Assembly (NCBI RefSeq): GCF_022749515.1
Contig: NZ_CP094242.1
Location: 496,001 to 560,000 of the forward strand
Length of the DNA: 64,000 nt
Reading direction: 5' to 3'
From: Morococcus cerebrosus
GTDB lineage: Bacteria > Pseudomonadota > Gammaproteobacteria > Burkholderiales > Neisseriaceae
The notes under the pieces were generated by a model. That model was not told the origin of the DNA and made no database searches. It was given only the letters and a program-made list of their open reading frames with translations. Of this stretch, positions 29,313 through 37,506 are shown one piece after another; within the stretch, counting starts at the first letter, position 1; every line of letters begins with the position of its first letter. A program made the translations under genes and the position numbers.

Positions 29313-30725
29313 TCAGCCGAAAAAGCCCATTTTGACTTGGATGAGTTTTTCAAGTTCGGGCAGGACGCGGCGGCGGGAGACGAAGAAGATGATGTGGTCG
29401 CCGTCTTGGACAATGGTGTCGGTGTGGTGCCCCATGATGACTTCGCCCGTTTCGGCACGGACGATGGCGGCGATGTAGCAGTCGCCCGGCCATTTGATGC
29501 CGCTGATGCGCCTTCCGACGATGGCGGAGGTGTTTTTGTCGCCGTGGACGACGACTTCGATGGCTTCGGCAGTGCCGCGTCTGAGGGGGTGGACGGCAAC
29601 GATGTCGCCTCGGCGGATGTGGGCGAGGATGGAGCCGATGGTGATGAGGTGCGGCGACACGACGATGTCGATTTTGTTGCCTTCGAGCAAATCGACGTAG
29701 CTGGAGCGGTTGACGATGGTGACGACGCGCTTGGCACCGAGGTTTTTCGCCAACAGGCTGGACATGATGTTGTTTTCGTCGTCGTTGGTCAGGGCGCAGA
29801 ATACGTCGATTTCGTCGATGTATTCTTCGTCCAGCAGCGTTTCGTCGGTGGCGCTGCCTTGCAGGACGAGGGTGTTGTCGAGGTTTTCGGCGAGCCACTC
29901 GGCGCGGCGGGGGTTGTGTTCGACGATTTTGATGTCGTATTTGGATTCGAGCTGCTTGGCAAGGCGGTAGCCGATGTTGCCGCCGCCGGCAATCATGATG
30001 CGGCGGGTGCGCGCTTCTTTGGGGCGCAGTTCGCGCATGATGATGTTGACGCTGCTGATGTCGGCGGCAAAAAGTACCTCGTCGCCTTCGATGATGACGG
30101 TTTGCGGCGTGGGGACGATGAGGCGGTTGTTGCGGTATATGGCGCAGATTTGGCAGTCCGCACCTTCGGGGAGGTGTTGGTTGATGTCGGCGATTTCACG
30201 GTTGACGAGCAGCCCGCCTTTACGCGCCTGTACGATGACCATGCGGACTTTGTCGCCGGCAAACCTCAATACCTGCAATGCGCTGGTGTAGCTGAGTAGC
30301 CCGACGAGCTGTTCGGTAACGAGCTGTTCGGGGCTGATGGTTTCGGTGATGTCGAAGACGGTAAGGCTGCCGTTTTCCGTATCGTCGTTTTCGGGGTAGG
30401 GGTATTCCAGATATTCGCTGGAACGCACGCGGGCGATGCGGCTGGGGATATTAAAGAGATCGGCGGCGATTTTGCAGGCGACGATGTTGGTTTCGTCGCT
30501 GCGGGTCAGGGCGAGCAGGAGGTCGGAATCTGCCGCGCCCGCCTGTTCGAGGATGAACGGGGATGCGCCGTTGCCGAGTATGGTTTGGACGTCGAGGCGG
30601 CTGCCGATGTGTTGGAGGGCTTTTTCGTCGATGTCGATAACGGTAACGTCGTTGCTGGAAACGGAGGCGAGGTTTTGCGCGACGGTCGAGCCGACCTGTC
30701 CGCTGCCGAGGATGAGGATTTTCAC
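29313..30725 (-). CDS. trkA: Trk potassium uptake NAD-binding protein
   Basis: 470 residues from the GTG at 30725, which gives the family start (M)KILILGSGQVG. A longer TTG frame would add 15 residues of DUS-derived sequence and is rejected. Two RCK units each have an NAD-binding GxGxxG (LGSGQVGSTVA and AGGGNIGYRLAKQL, about 5 and 236) and a following RCK_C domain. TrkA is the cytosolic regulator of the TrkH/TrkG K+ channel; no trkH is in the window. Confidence 0.93.
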   Translation of the reverse strand: MKILILGSGQVGSTVAQNLASVSSNDVTVIDIDEKALQHIGSRLDVQTILGNGASPFILEQAGAADSDLLLALTRSDETNIVACKIAADLFNIPSRIARVRSSEYLEYPYPENDDTENGSLTVFDITETISPEQLVTEQLVGLLSYTSALQVLRFAGDKVRMVIVQARKGGLLVNREIADINQHLPEGADCQICAIYRNNRLIVPTPQTVIIEGDEVLFAADISSVNIIMRELRPKEARTRRIMIAGGGNIGYRLAKQLESKYDIKIVEHNPRRAEWLAENLDNTLVLQGSATDETLLDEEYIDEIDVFCALTNDDENNIMSSLLAKNLGAKRVVTIVNRSSYVDLLEGNKIDIVVSPHLITIGSILAHIRRGDIVAVHPLRRGTAEAIEVVVHGDKNTSAIVGRRISGIKWPGDCYIAAIVRAETGEVIMGHHTDTIVQDGDHIIFFVSRRRVLPELEKLIQVKMGFFG

Positions 30726-30767
30726 GGTTTGGGCGGGTGGTTGGGTAAGGATGATGGGATTGTATAA

Positions 30768-30806
30768 CAAAAGGTCGTCTGAAAACCTATTTTCAGACGA
30801 CCTTTT
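30768..30806 (-). terminator. DUS inverted-repeat terminator of the DASS gene
   Basis: Tight DUS pair with a 4-base loop between trkA and the DASS transporter gene. It overlaps the region upstream of trkA. Confidence 0.8.
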
Positions 30807-30824
30807 GTTGATTTCAGGCAGGGT

Positions 30825-32276
30825 TTACCAGTAGCCCAGCACTTTCCACCAGATGATGCCGATGGTGCCGAAAATCAGGATTTCGACCACGCTCATGATG
30901 AAGCCGGCTTTCCACCATTCGGTCATGCTGACATAGTTCGAGCCGTAGATGACGGGGGACGAACCTGAAGCGTAGTGGGTCAGCGACATCATGATGCCGG
31001 TGGCGGACGCCATAATCAGGGCGAACAGCATCGGCGGTGCGTCCAAGGCGAGACCTGCGCCGTAGAACGCGCCGAACATGGCGGTAACGTGTGCCGTGCC
31101 GCTGGCGAAAACGTAGTGGGCGTAGAGGTAGGCGAGTACCAGAAGGGCGCAGCCGGCTTCCCAGCCCAAACCGAGATGGGAGATGCCGCCCTGCATGGAT
31201 TCGGACAGCCATGCAATCAGTCCCAATTTGTTGAGGAAGTTCGCCATCATTACCAAGGCGGCAAACCAGACGATGGTGTCCCACGCGCCTTTTTCTTTCA
31301 GCGCGTCGTCCCAAGTCAGTACGCCGGTGAGCAGACACAGGGAGAGGCCGAGGAAGGTGGTGGCGGTGGCATCGACTTTCACGCCGAACAGCATTTCGGG
31401 AACGCCCGCCCACAAAAGCAGCAGAATCACGAAAATGCCGAGCATGATTTTTTCGTCGCGCTTCATCGCGCCCATTTCTTTCAGTTTTTCTTTGGCAAGG
31501 GCGGTCGCGTTAGGCGTTTGTTTGATTTCGGGCGGATACAGGAAATACAGCACCAGCGGCATCAGGAACATGGCGATCAGGCCGGGTACGACCATGGCGG
31601 CGAACCATGTGCCCCAAGAGAGGTGGATTTTCGAATCGGTGGCTTTGGCGACCAATTCGACGACCAGCGGGTTGGGTGCGGTTGCGGTAACGAAGATGCA
31701 GCAGGTGATGATGTTGGCGTGGTAGTTGACCAATGCGAGGTATTTACCGATTTTGCTCTCAGTGCCTTTTTCGGGGTCGGAATCGAAACTCAGGGCGATG
31801 GAGCGCATAATCGGATGCACGATGGCACCGCCGCGCGCGGTGTTGCTCGGCGTTACCGGACCGATGACCAAGTCGGCCAAAGCCAGGCTGTAACCTACGC
31901 CCAGCGTGCGTTTGCCGAAAAGGGAAATCAGAAGGTAGCCGATCCGCATCCCCAAGCCGGTTTTCAACAAACCGCGCGAGATGATGATGGCGATACCGAT
32001 CATCCAGATTAACGAGTTGTTGAGGCTGCTCAGTGCGTCTTTGGTTGCGTCGGCGGCTTTTTCGTTGGTCACGCCGGTCAGCGCGACCAAGGTAATGCCC
32101 AAAATCGCCATTGCGCCGATGGGCATGGCTTTGCCGATGATGCCGGCGATGATGCCGACGAACAGCGCCAAAAGGTGCCATGCGTCGGGCGATACGCCCT
32201 GCGGCACGGGTATGACGAACCAGATAATCAGCGTCAGCGCGAGCGCAACCGCCGCAGGAATTAGCTTGAAGCCCAT
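30825..32276 (-). CDS. DASS-family dicarboxylate transporter (CitT/TtdT type)
   Basis: 483 residues, about 12 membrane segments, inner membrane. The divalent anion:Na+ symporter family shows in SSLNNSLIWMIG, GPVTPSNTARGG (about 139-150, a substrate-binding SNT motif) and ASGTAHVTAMFGAF / HYASGSSPVIYG (second SxT-type motif region). Bacterial relatives such as TtdT and CitT exchange tartrate, citrate, fumarate or succinate. Next to a fumarate-reductase-like operon and fumarase, an antiporter of C4-dicarboxylates is likely. AGGAGA precedes the ATG. Confidence 0.88.
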   Translation of the reverse strand: MGFKLIPAAVALALTLIIWFVIPVPQGVSPDAWHLLALFVGIIAGIIGKAMPIGAMAILGITLVALTGVTNEKAADATKDALSSLNNSLIWMIGIAIIISRGLLKTGLGMRIGYLLISLFGKRTLGVGYSLALADLVIGPVTPSNTARGGAIVHPIMRSIALSFDSDPEKGTESKIGKYLALVNYHANIITCCIFVTATAPNPLVVELVAKATDSKIHLSWGTWFAAMVVPGLIAMFLMPLVLYFLYPPEIKQTPNATALAKEKLKEMGAMKRDEKIMLGIFVILLLLWAGVPEMLFGVKVDATATTFLGLSLCLLTGVLTWDDALKEKGAWDTIVWFAALVMMANFLNKLGLIAWLSESMQGGISHLGLGWEAGCALLVLAYLYAHYVFASGTAHVTAMFGAFYGAGLALDAPPMLFALIMASATGIMMSLTHYASGSSPVIYGSNYVSMTEWWKAGFIMSVVEILIFGTIGIIWWKVLGYW

Positions 32277-32312
32277 GTTGAGTCTCCTAGTTTGAGGTAT
32301 CGGGGAAATCGG

Positions 32313-32464
32313 ATTTCAGACGACGTGTGTCCGTTTTGGCGGGAAGAGGTCGTCTGAAACGTATTTGGCAGCAGTTGTTTTATGTTTTTCTTTTGGTGGT
32401 TTGGGTAATGCGTGTTTGTGTTGCCATCTTTTTCAGACGACGTTTTTTTAGGTTATTGGGTTTT
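32313..32464 (+). repeat. Direct duplication, left copy
   Basis: Shares long identical stretches with 32767-32921, including GTCTGAAACGTATTTGGCAG, TTTTTCTTTTGGTGGTTTGG and TCTTTTTCAGACGACGTTTT. Confidence 0.8.
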
Positions 32465-32710
32465 GCCCTCTCCCTAGCCCTCTCCCACGGGGAGAGGGGA
32501 TAGATTGCAGGAAGTCCGATAATGGTCGGTTTCAGCACCATCATTCCCTCTCCGAGGAAGAGGGGCAGATTGCAGAAAATCCAATAATAGTCGGCTTCAG
32601 TACCATCATTCTCTCTCCGTGGAAGAGAGAACAGATTGCAGAAAATCCGATAATAGTCGGCTTCAGCACTATCATTCCCTCTCTCCGTGGGAGAGGGTTA
32701 GGGAGAGGGC
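32465..32710 (+). repeat. CCCTCTCCC-bounded repeat box with three internal units
   Basis: Outer inverted repeats are GCCCTCTCCCTAGCCCTCTC and its counterpart GAGAGGGTTAGGGAGAGGGC. Inside are three units of about 75 bp, each with AGATTGCAG, a CCRATAATRGTCGG stretch, TTCAGYACYATCATT and a CTCTCC hairpin. Not a CRISPR: units are adjacent, with no unique spacers. Confidence 0.8.
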
Positions 32711-32766
32711 AAAACCCTAGGATGCGCGTATCGTTTTTTCTGATGGCAAATCTTCCGGTAAGTTTT

Positions 32767-32921
32767 AGTCAGACGATGTGTATCCGTTTTAGTGGGGAGG
32801 GGGCGTCTGAAACGTATTTGGCAGCAGTTGTTTTTTATGTTTTTCTTTTGGTGGTTTGGGTACTGCGTATTTTTGTGTTGTCATCTTTTTCAGACGACGT
32901 TTTCTTAGGTTATTGCGGTTT
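32767..32921 (+). repeat. Direct duplication, right copy
   Basis: About 90% like 32313-32464, slightly longer through extra T residues, and with one DUS decayed (GGCGTCTGAAA). Confidence 0.8.
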
Positions 32922-33036
32922 GCCCTCTCCCTAACCCTCTCCCACGGGGAGAGGGGACGGATTGCAGAAAGTCCGATAATGGTCGGTTCAGCACTATCAT
33001 TCCCTCTCCCCGTGGGAGAGGGTTAGGGAGAGGGCA
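32922..33036 (+). repeat. CCCTCTCCC-bounded repeat box with one internal unit
   Basis: Same borders as 32465-32710 but only one internal unit, so copy number of the unit varies between boxes. Confidence 0.8.
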
Positions 33037-33112
33037 AAACCTCAGATTTAGCGGGTTCGGTTGTGAAACCCAACAAATACTTACAATGTTGTGTCATGTC
33101 CCAACCTACGAG

Positions 33113-33156
33113 CATTTTTCAGACGACCTCCTATATAGAAAAGGTCGTCTGAAACG
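33113..33156 (-). terminator. DUS terminator of the NuoF-like operon
   Basis: Reverse and forward DUS flank a 9-base loop just after the NuoF-like stop on the minus strand. Confidence 0.8.
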
Positions 33157-33166
33157 CCGTATCGGA

Positions 33167-34420
33167 TTAATCCTGCTCCGCAGGCAGTCCGTACTCTTCG
33201 GGGAAGGTGCGCAGTGAGCTTTGCAGCACGGTAACTGCGCCGTCAATCAGGCCGCAGCGGCCGCTTCGTGGCAGCAGTTGGCACAGGCTTTGCAGGGCGC
33301 GGAGGTCGTCTGAAGTGCCGATGCCGGTATCCACGCGGTTGAGCAGGCGTGAAAGTTGGAAGGTGCCGCCTTTGCACGGCGGGCATTGTCCGCACGAGTT
33401 GGACGCAAAAAATTCCACATACTCGGCCACTTTGCGCACGACACTGGTGCCTTCGGAAATCACAATCATCGCGCCCGTGCCGAGGCTGGATTTGCGTTCG
33501 CGCACGGACACGAAGTCCAAAGGTACGTCCAAATCTTTTACGGTCAGGAGCGTGTTTGACGGGCCGCCGGTGAAGACGGCTTTAAACGTGCGCCCTTCGA
33601 GCATACCGCCGCCGTGGTCGAAAATCAGCGATTGCAGGGTCGTGCCCATCGGCAGTTCGTACAGGCCCGGATTCAATACGTCGCCAGAGAGCGAGTAGAG
33701 TTTCGTGCCTGCGGCATCGCCCAAACCCAGCGATTTGTACCATTCCGCGCCTTTGGCAAGGATTTGCGGGATGTTGGCGAAAGTTTCGGTGTTGTTGATA
33801 AGGGTCGGTTCGCCTTCTACGCCGCTTTCGGCAGGGAACGGCGGCTTGCGGCGCGGGAACGGGAAACCGCCTTCCAACCATGAAATCACGGCGGTTTCTT
33901 CGCCGCCGATGTAGCGGCCTGAAGTTTCGACCAATTTCAGGTCTAAAGGTTTGCCCAGATAGTTTTCGATGCGGATGAACAAATCGCTTTTTTTCCATTG
34001 CTCGATGGCGGGCACGATGGCGGCGATGGATTCGGTCTGGTGCGGGTTGACATACATAATCGCTTTGTTGGCTCGGCAGGCGACGGCGGCAATCAGAACG
34101 CCTTCGATGACTTGGTGCGGCGTTTTCGCCAGCAATACGCGGTCTTTGAACGTACCCGGTTCGTCTTCGTTGGCATTGCAGACGACGTATTTGTCGCCGT
34201 GTTTGCTTTGGGCTGCGACGGCCGCCTCCCATTTGCGCCAGGTCGGGAAACCTGCGCCGCCCATGCCGCAGAGATTGGCGTCTTGCAGCTTGGAAACGAT
34301 GCTTTGAGGATCGGCAAGTGCCGCCAGCAGGCCTTCGCCGCCGCCGACTTTGCGCCACGCGGCCAAATCCGCGCCGACTTGGCGGGACGGGTGCAGTAAG
34401 TTTTGATTGGCTTGGTTCAT
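33167..34420 (-). CDS. NuoF-like NADH-binding flavoprotein subunit
   Basis: 417 residues from the ATG at 34420; an upstream frame inside the preceding gene is ignored. The FMN/NADH site of NuoF is complete: GMGGAGFPTWRKW (52-64), CNANEDEPGTFKDR (81-94), YIGGEETAV with the KPPFPAE...GEPTLINNTET segment. The 4Fe-4S (N3-type) motif SCGQCPPC has C343, C346 and C349, with C389 as fourth ligand. No quinone or proton-pumping part is present. The ATG overlaps the flavoprotein stop (ATGA), so the two are coupled. I infer that it passes electrons from NADH to the FeS and flavoprotein subunits. An orphan complex I subunit is unlikely given the operon. Confidence 0.88.
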   Translation of the reverse strand: MNQANQNLLHPSRQVGADLAAWRKVGGGEGLLAALADPQSIVSKLQDANLCGMGGAGFPTWRKWEAAVAAQSKHGDKYVVCNANEDEPGTFKDRVLLAKTPHQVIEGVLIAAVACRANKAIMYVNPHQTESIAAIVPAIEQWKKSDLFIRIENYLGKPLDLKLVETSGRYIGGEETAVISWLEGGFPFPRRKPPFPAESGVEGEPTLINNTETFANIPQILAKGAEWYKSLGLGDAAGTKLYSLSGDVLNPGLYELPMGTTLQSLIFDHGGGMLEGRTFKAVFTGGPSNTLLTVKDLDVPLDFVSVRERKSSLGTGAMIVISEGTSVVRKVAEYVEFFASNSCGQCPPCKGGTFQLSRLLNRVDTGIGTSDDLRALQSLCQLLPRSGRCGLIDGAVTVLQSSLRTFPEEYGLPAEQD

Positions 34421-36045
34421 GATTGTTGCTCCTGCAAACCGGCGTGTTCGCGCAAATCGAATTTGCCGTAGTCGGGATATAAAACGGGGGCTTTGATGTC
34501 GCTGGTCAGTCCGGCGCGGGTCATTTCGCGTTGTAGATCGTGAACGTGTCCGACACCGCCGCGCACTTTTTTCAGCGGCAGGCCGCAACCGGCGGCGGCT
34601 TTACCCGCGCGGCGGCCGAAGCTGATGATGTCCAAAAGCGCGTTGCCCATCAGGCGGTTGCGGCCGTGGATGCCGCCGGTTACTTCGCCGGCGCAATAGA
34701 GACCTTCGACGCAGGTTGCGCCGTCGCCGTTGATTTCGACGCCGCCGTTTTGGTAGTGCAGGGTCGGATGAATCATCACGGGTTCGACGGCGGGGTCGAT
34801 GCCGCATTTGTGGGCGACGTGGCCGAGCGTAACCAAACGGTTCAATACGTCGGGATCGTTTTCAATCAGGCGCGGCGTATCGAGGAACACGCCGACTTGT
34901 CCGTCGCGCACCACGCCGCGGCCTTCGCGGCACTCGCGCAAAATAGCGGCAGCAACGACGTCGCGCGGTTGCAATTCGTCAACGAAACGTTCGCCCAAAC
35001 CGTTGACCAGTTTGGTGCCTGCGGAGCGCACAGCTTCGGAAATTAGCGCGCCTGCCAAGTGCGGCGGATGGGCGACGCCGGTCGGATGGTATTGGAAGGA
35101 ATCGATGTCGCGCAGTTTTGCGCCGATGCGGTATGCCATCACCAGACCGTCGGCGGTTGCGCCGTAGTGGTTGGAAGTGGCGAAACCCTGCAAATGCAGG
35201 CGTCCGCTGCCGCCGGTTGCCAATACCACGGCTTTGGCGTGAACCAATACCAAAGAGCGTTTTTCCAAATCGTACAAAATTGCGCCGACGCAGCGGCCGT
35301 GTTCGTCCGACAATAATTCGATGGCGGGGTGGCGGTTGAGCTGGGTAATGTTTTCGTCGAGTTCGACCGCCTCGCGCAGTACGCGCATCATTTCGAGGCC
35401 GGTAAAGTCGCGGTAACTCAAGATGCGCGGCACGGTCGTACCGCCTGCACGTTTGCGGCTCAACATGCCGTTGCTGTCCGCGCCTTTGGCAAGGTCGAAA
35501 GTCATGCCCAAACCGATCAGCCAGCGGATGGCGGACGGCGCGTCGGTAACCATTTGCGCCACCAATTCTTTCTTGCCTGCGTTGTGGCCGCCTTTGATGG
35601 TGTCGTCAAAGTGCTGCTGCAAGCTGTCTTCCGCGCCGACTGCCGCCTGAATGCCGCCTTCGGCCATCACGGTATTGCTGTCGCCGATACGCAGCTTGTT
35701 CGCCATAATCACGCGCGCGCCTGCTTCGGTCGCAGACAACGCTGCCGCCGCGCCCGCACCGCCGCCGCCGATAACCAGCACGTCGGTGTTCAAATGTTCC
35801 GCGCCCGACAAATCATAGTCGTCAATCAGGGGATGGCTGATCAGCAGTTTCGCCAAATCAGGATGGCAGTAATCGCCCGTGTTCGGGCCGATGGGCAGTT
35901 TAACGCGCGCATTTGCCTGATAGTCGGGGTGAAACTGGCTCAACAATTCATTTTTTTCCGGCAGATCGCCGCGCAGTTCCAATGAGGAAGCGCGCAGGTT
36001 GGCAAGGGCGGTTTCGTAGTCTATGCCTTGGATTTCGTTCGCCAT
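34417..36045 (-). CDS. Fumarate-reductase-type flavoprotein, non-covalent FAD
   Basis: 542 residues from the ATG at 36045. The FAD loop VIGGGGAGAAAA is at 91-102. By alignment with E. coli FrdA the active-site residues are kept: H320 (QYHPTG), E337 (ISEAVR), R361 (QPRDVV), H430 (LHYQNGG) and R464 (GRNRL). The covalent-FAD His of SdhA/FrdA is replaced: GDSNTVMAEGG has N124. That His is needed for succinate oxidation but not for fumarate reduction, so fumarate reductase is the likelier direction. No signal peptide, so cytosolic. Overlaps both neighbours by 1-3 bases. NadB was considered, but nadB is elsewhere in the window. Confidence 0.85.
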   Translation of the reverse strand: MANEIQGIDYETALANLRASSLELRGDLPEKNELLSQFHPDYQANARVKLPIGPNTGDYCHPDLAKLLISHPLIDDYDLSGAEHLNTDVLVIGGGGAGAAAALSATEAGARVIMANKLRIGDSNTVMAEGGIQAAVGAEDSLQQHFDDTIKGGHNAGKKELVAQMVTDAPSAIRWLIGLGMTFDLAKGADSNGMLSRKRAGGTTVPRILSYRDFTGLEMMRVLREAVELDENITQLNRHPAIELLSDEHGRCVGAILYDLEKRSLVLVHAKAVVLATGGSGRLHLQGFATSNHYGATADGLVMAYRIGAKLRDIDSFQYHPTGVAHPPHLAGALISEAVRSAGTKLVNGLGERFVDELQPRDVVAAAILRECREGRGVVRDGQVGVFLDTPRLIENDPDVLNRLVTLGHVAHKCGIDPAVEPVMIHPTLHYQNGGVEINGDGATCVEGLYCAGEVTGGIHGRNRLMGNALLDIISFGRRAGKAAAGCGLPLKKVRGGVGHVHDLQREMTRAGLTSDIKAPVLYPDYGKFDLREHAGLQEQQS

Positions 36046-36683
36046 CACATTGCCTCCTCTTCAAATTCGATTTTCATTTTGCCGCTGTCGATTTCGCGCA
36101 GGCGGCGCATCAAATCCACCGGACGCAGCGTGCGCGCCGCTTTCATGCGGCGGGCGAACAGGCCTAAGTGGTTCGGACGGATGTGTTCGGGGCAGGAAAG
36201 GGTGCAGAGGTTGCACATCACGCATTGGTCGAAGGTCAGCGCAGCCGCGCCGAAATCGCCCGATACCACTTGCGCCACGCCGTTTTCCACTTCCAAACCT
36301 TTGGGGCAGGCGCGGTTGCAGCCGCCGCAATGACGGCAGTGTTGCGCTTCGGGGAAGGCTTTGGCGGTGTCGTCCAGCCAGTTCCAGCCGTCGCCGACCT
36401 CGCTCACGTCGTAATACTGGATATGCTCGGGAATGAAGTAGTCCAAGAAGCTGACCTGCATCCCTTCTTCGACTTTGGTTTCACACGCCAACGCAGTCGT
36501 TACCTCGCGCTCGCCTTCCTTGCGGATCATGCAGCGGCACGAACCGCACACGCCTTGCCCCATACAGCCGACGTTGGCGGTAATCGCGCTGCCGGCACGG
36601 GCATAGGCCTGAATGATTGACGAGTCGGCGGAGGCCTTGACCTCGTGGCCGTCTATGGTCAGGGTTAACAAGTTTTCACTCAT
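36045..36683 (-). CDS. FeS subunit with 2Fe-2S and two 4Fe-4S motifs
   Basis: 212 residues. The N-terminal ferredoxin-like domain has CMGQGVCGSC (about 40-49) and LAC (about 67) for a 2Fe-2S cluster. The C-terminal half has two CxxCxxCxxxCP motifs: CRHCGGCNRACP (about 115-126) and CVMCNLCTLSCP (about 151-162). SdhB/FrdB normally have one 4Fe-4S and one 3Fe-4S; here both look like 4Fe-4S, nearer to NuoG-like or HdrC-like electron relays. It is the first gene of the operon; its stop overlaps the flavoprotein start (TGATG). It should wire the NuoF-like subunit to the flavoprotein. Confidence 0.85.
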   Translation of the reverse strand: MSENLLTLTIDGHEVKASADSSIIQAYARAGSAITANVGCMGQGVCGSCRCMIRKEGEREVTTALACETKVEEGMQVSFLDYFIPEHIQYYDVSEVGDGWNWLDDTAKAFPEAQHCRHCGGCNRACPKGLEVENGVAQVVSGDFGAAALTFDQCVMCNLCTLSCPEHIRPNHLGLFARRMKAARTLRPVDLMRRLREIDSGKMKIEFEEEAM

Positions 36684-37506
36684 GGTAGTGTCCTGTGGAA
36701 TGGGATAGGGGAAATCGGATGCGTGTATTTTTATTACAAATTTTTAAAATGTAGATATTTTTCAGGAAACGTCTTATAAATCAACGTCTGACTGTCTTTT
36801 ATTAGTGTATCAGAATTTGGGTTTTTTGATGATGGCAGAGTCGTAAAGGCAGGGTAGTGGCGGATTGTGAACAAAAAATAGCGGTTTTCAGACGATCTTT
36901 GTGCCATCTTGTTATTTTGTAAGATAAAATAAACTTACGATAAAGGAATAACTGATAAAAACTGTTTTGAAATACGAGTAAATATCATTATTAAGTGTTT
37001 GATATAAAAGCATATATCTATGTATTCATTGGATAAATTTGCAAAGTGTAAGTAAATGCAAATGGTGTTATAAAATTTCATAAAACAGCTAAGTTTGACT
37101 TCCGTCAAAAATCATCGTGGGTAGAATGACACGGCTTTTGCATTTGTGTATGGTTGAAAAAAGAAAGACAGGTCGTCTGAAAAGCAATTGTTTCTTTTTA
37201 AATTCATGTTATTAGTAAGGTTCATTGCGGCGGTGAATCCAGCCTTTTCAGACGACCCTTTGGAATTTGAGTGGACAAATCAATTGTAGTTTTATTTCTG
37301 TCGGTAAATATTGCCGACAATACCCGTTATCATCATCCGAGTGAAATGATAGGTTATTAAGTTTTATGAAAATCAATGGATTATAAAAATCATATTGTCG
37401 CCTCATATCGATTGACAGCACTATTACACCGATTAAGGTCGTCTGAAAAACGGCCTCTATAAAAAAGCTAACAAACCCTCCCTACCATATGAAAAGGAAC
37501 ACAATC
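36684..37506. other. AT-rich intergenic region, FeS operon / fumarase
   Basis: 823 bp with no frame of note. It contains an FNR-type palindrome with a matching minus-strand -10, a DUS at about 37169-37181 with a reverse DUS at 37247-37257, and a second weak FNR-like site at 37363-37376. The predicted 5' leader of the FeS operon is long (about 380 bases), with no structure I can name. Confidence 0.6.
37067..37108 (-). promoter_or_regulatory. Predicted FNR-dependent class II promoter
   Basis: TTGAC-TTCC-GTCAA (37095-37108) is a perfect match to TTGAY-N4-RTCAA and is symmetric. On the minus strand a -10 hexamer TATAAC occupies 37072-37067. The distance from the palindrome centre to the hexamer start is 29.5 bp, which places FNR at -41.5, the classical activating position. 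Transcription would run toward the FeS/flavoprotein/NuoF-like operon. Confidence 0.6.

Larger units (their letters stand above)
32277..33166. other. 890-bp non-coding repeat cluster
   Basis: No gene is seen. It holds a direct duplication of about 155 bp and two boxes of CCCTCTCCC-type inverted repeats with internal tandem units, described separately. Confidence 0.75.

Noticed and set aside
32465..33036. Possible CRISPR array
   Set aside because: Units of about 75 bp are adjacent and similar throughout, with no unique spacers and no cas genes.
34421..34588. N-terminal extension of the NuoF-like frame
   Set aside because: It overlaps the flavoprotein gene in another frame and is Arg-rich; the ATG at 34420 overlapping the upstream stop gives the family N-terminus.
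37363..37376. Second FNR-like site TTTAT-GAAA-ATCAA before fumarase
   Set aside because: One mismatch and no -10 box at the class II distance on the plus strand; kept only as a weak possibility.
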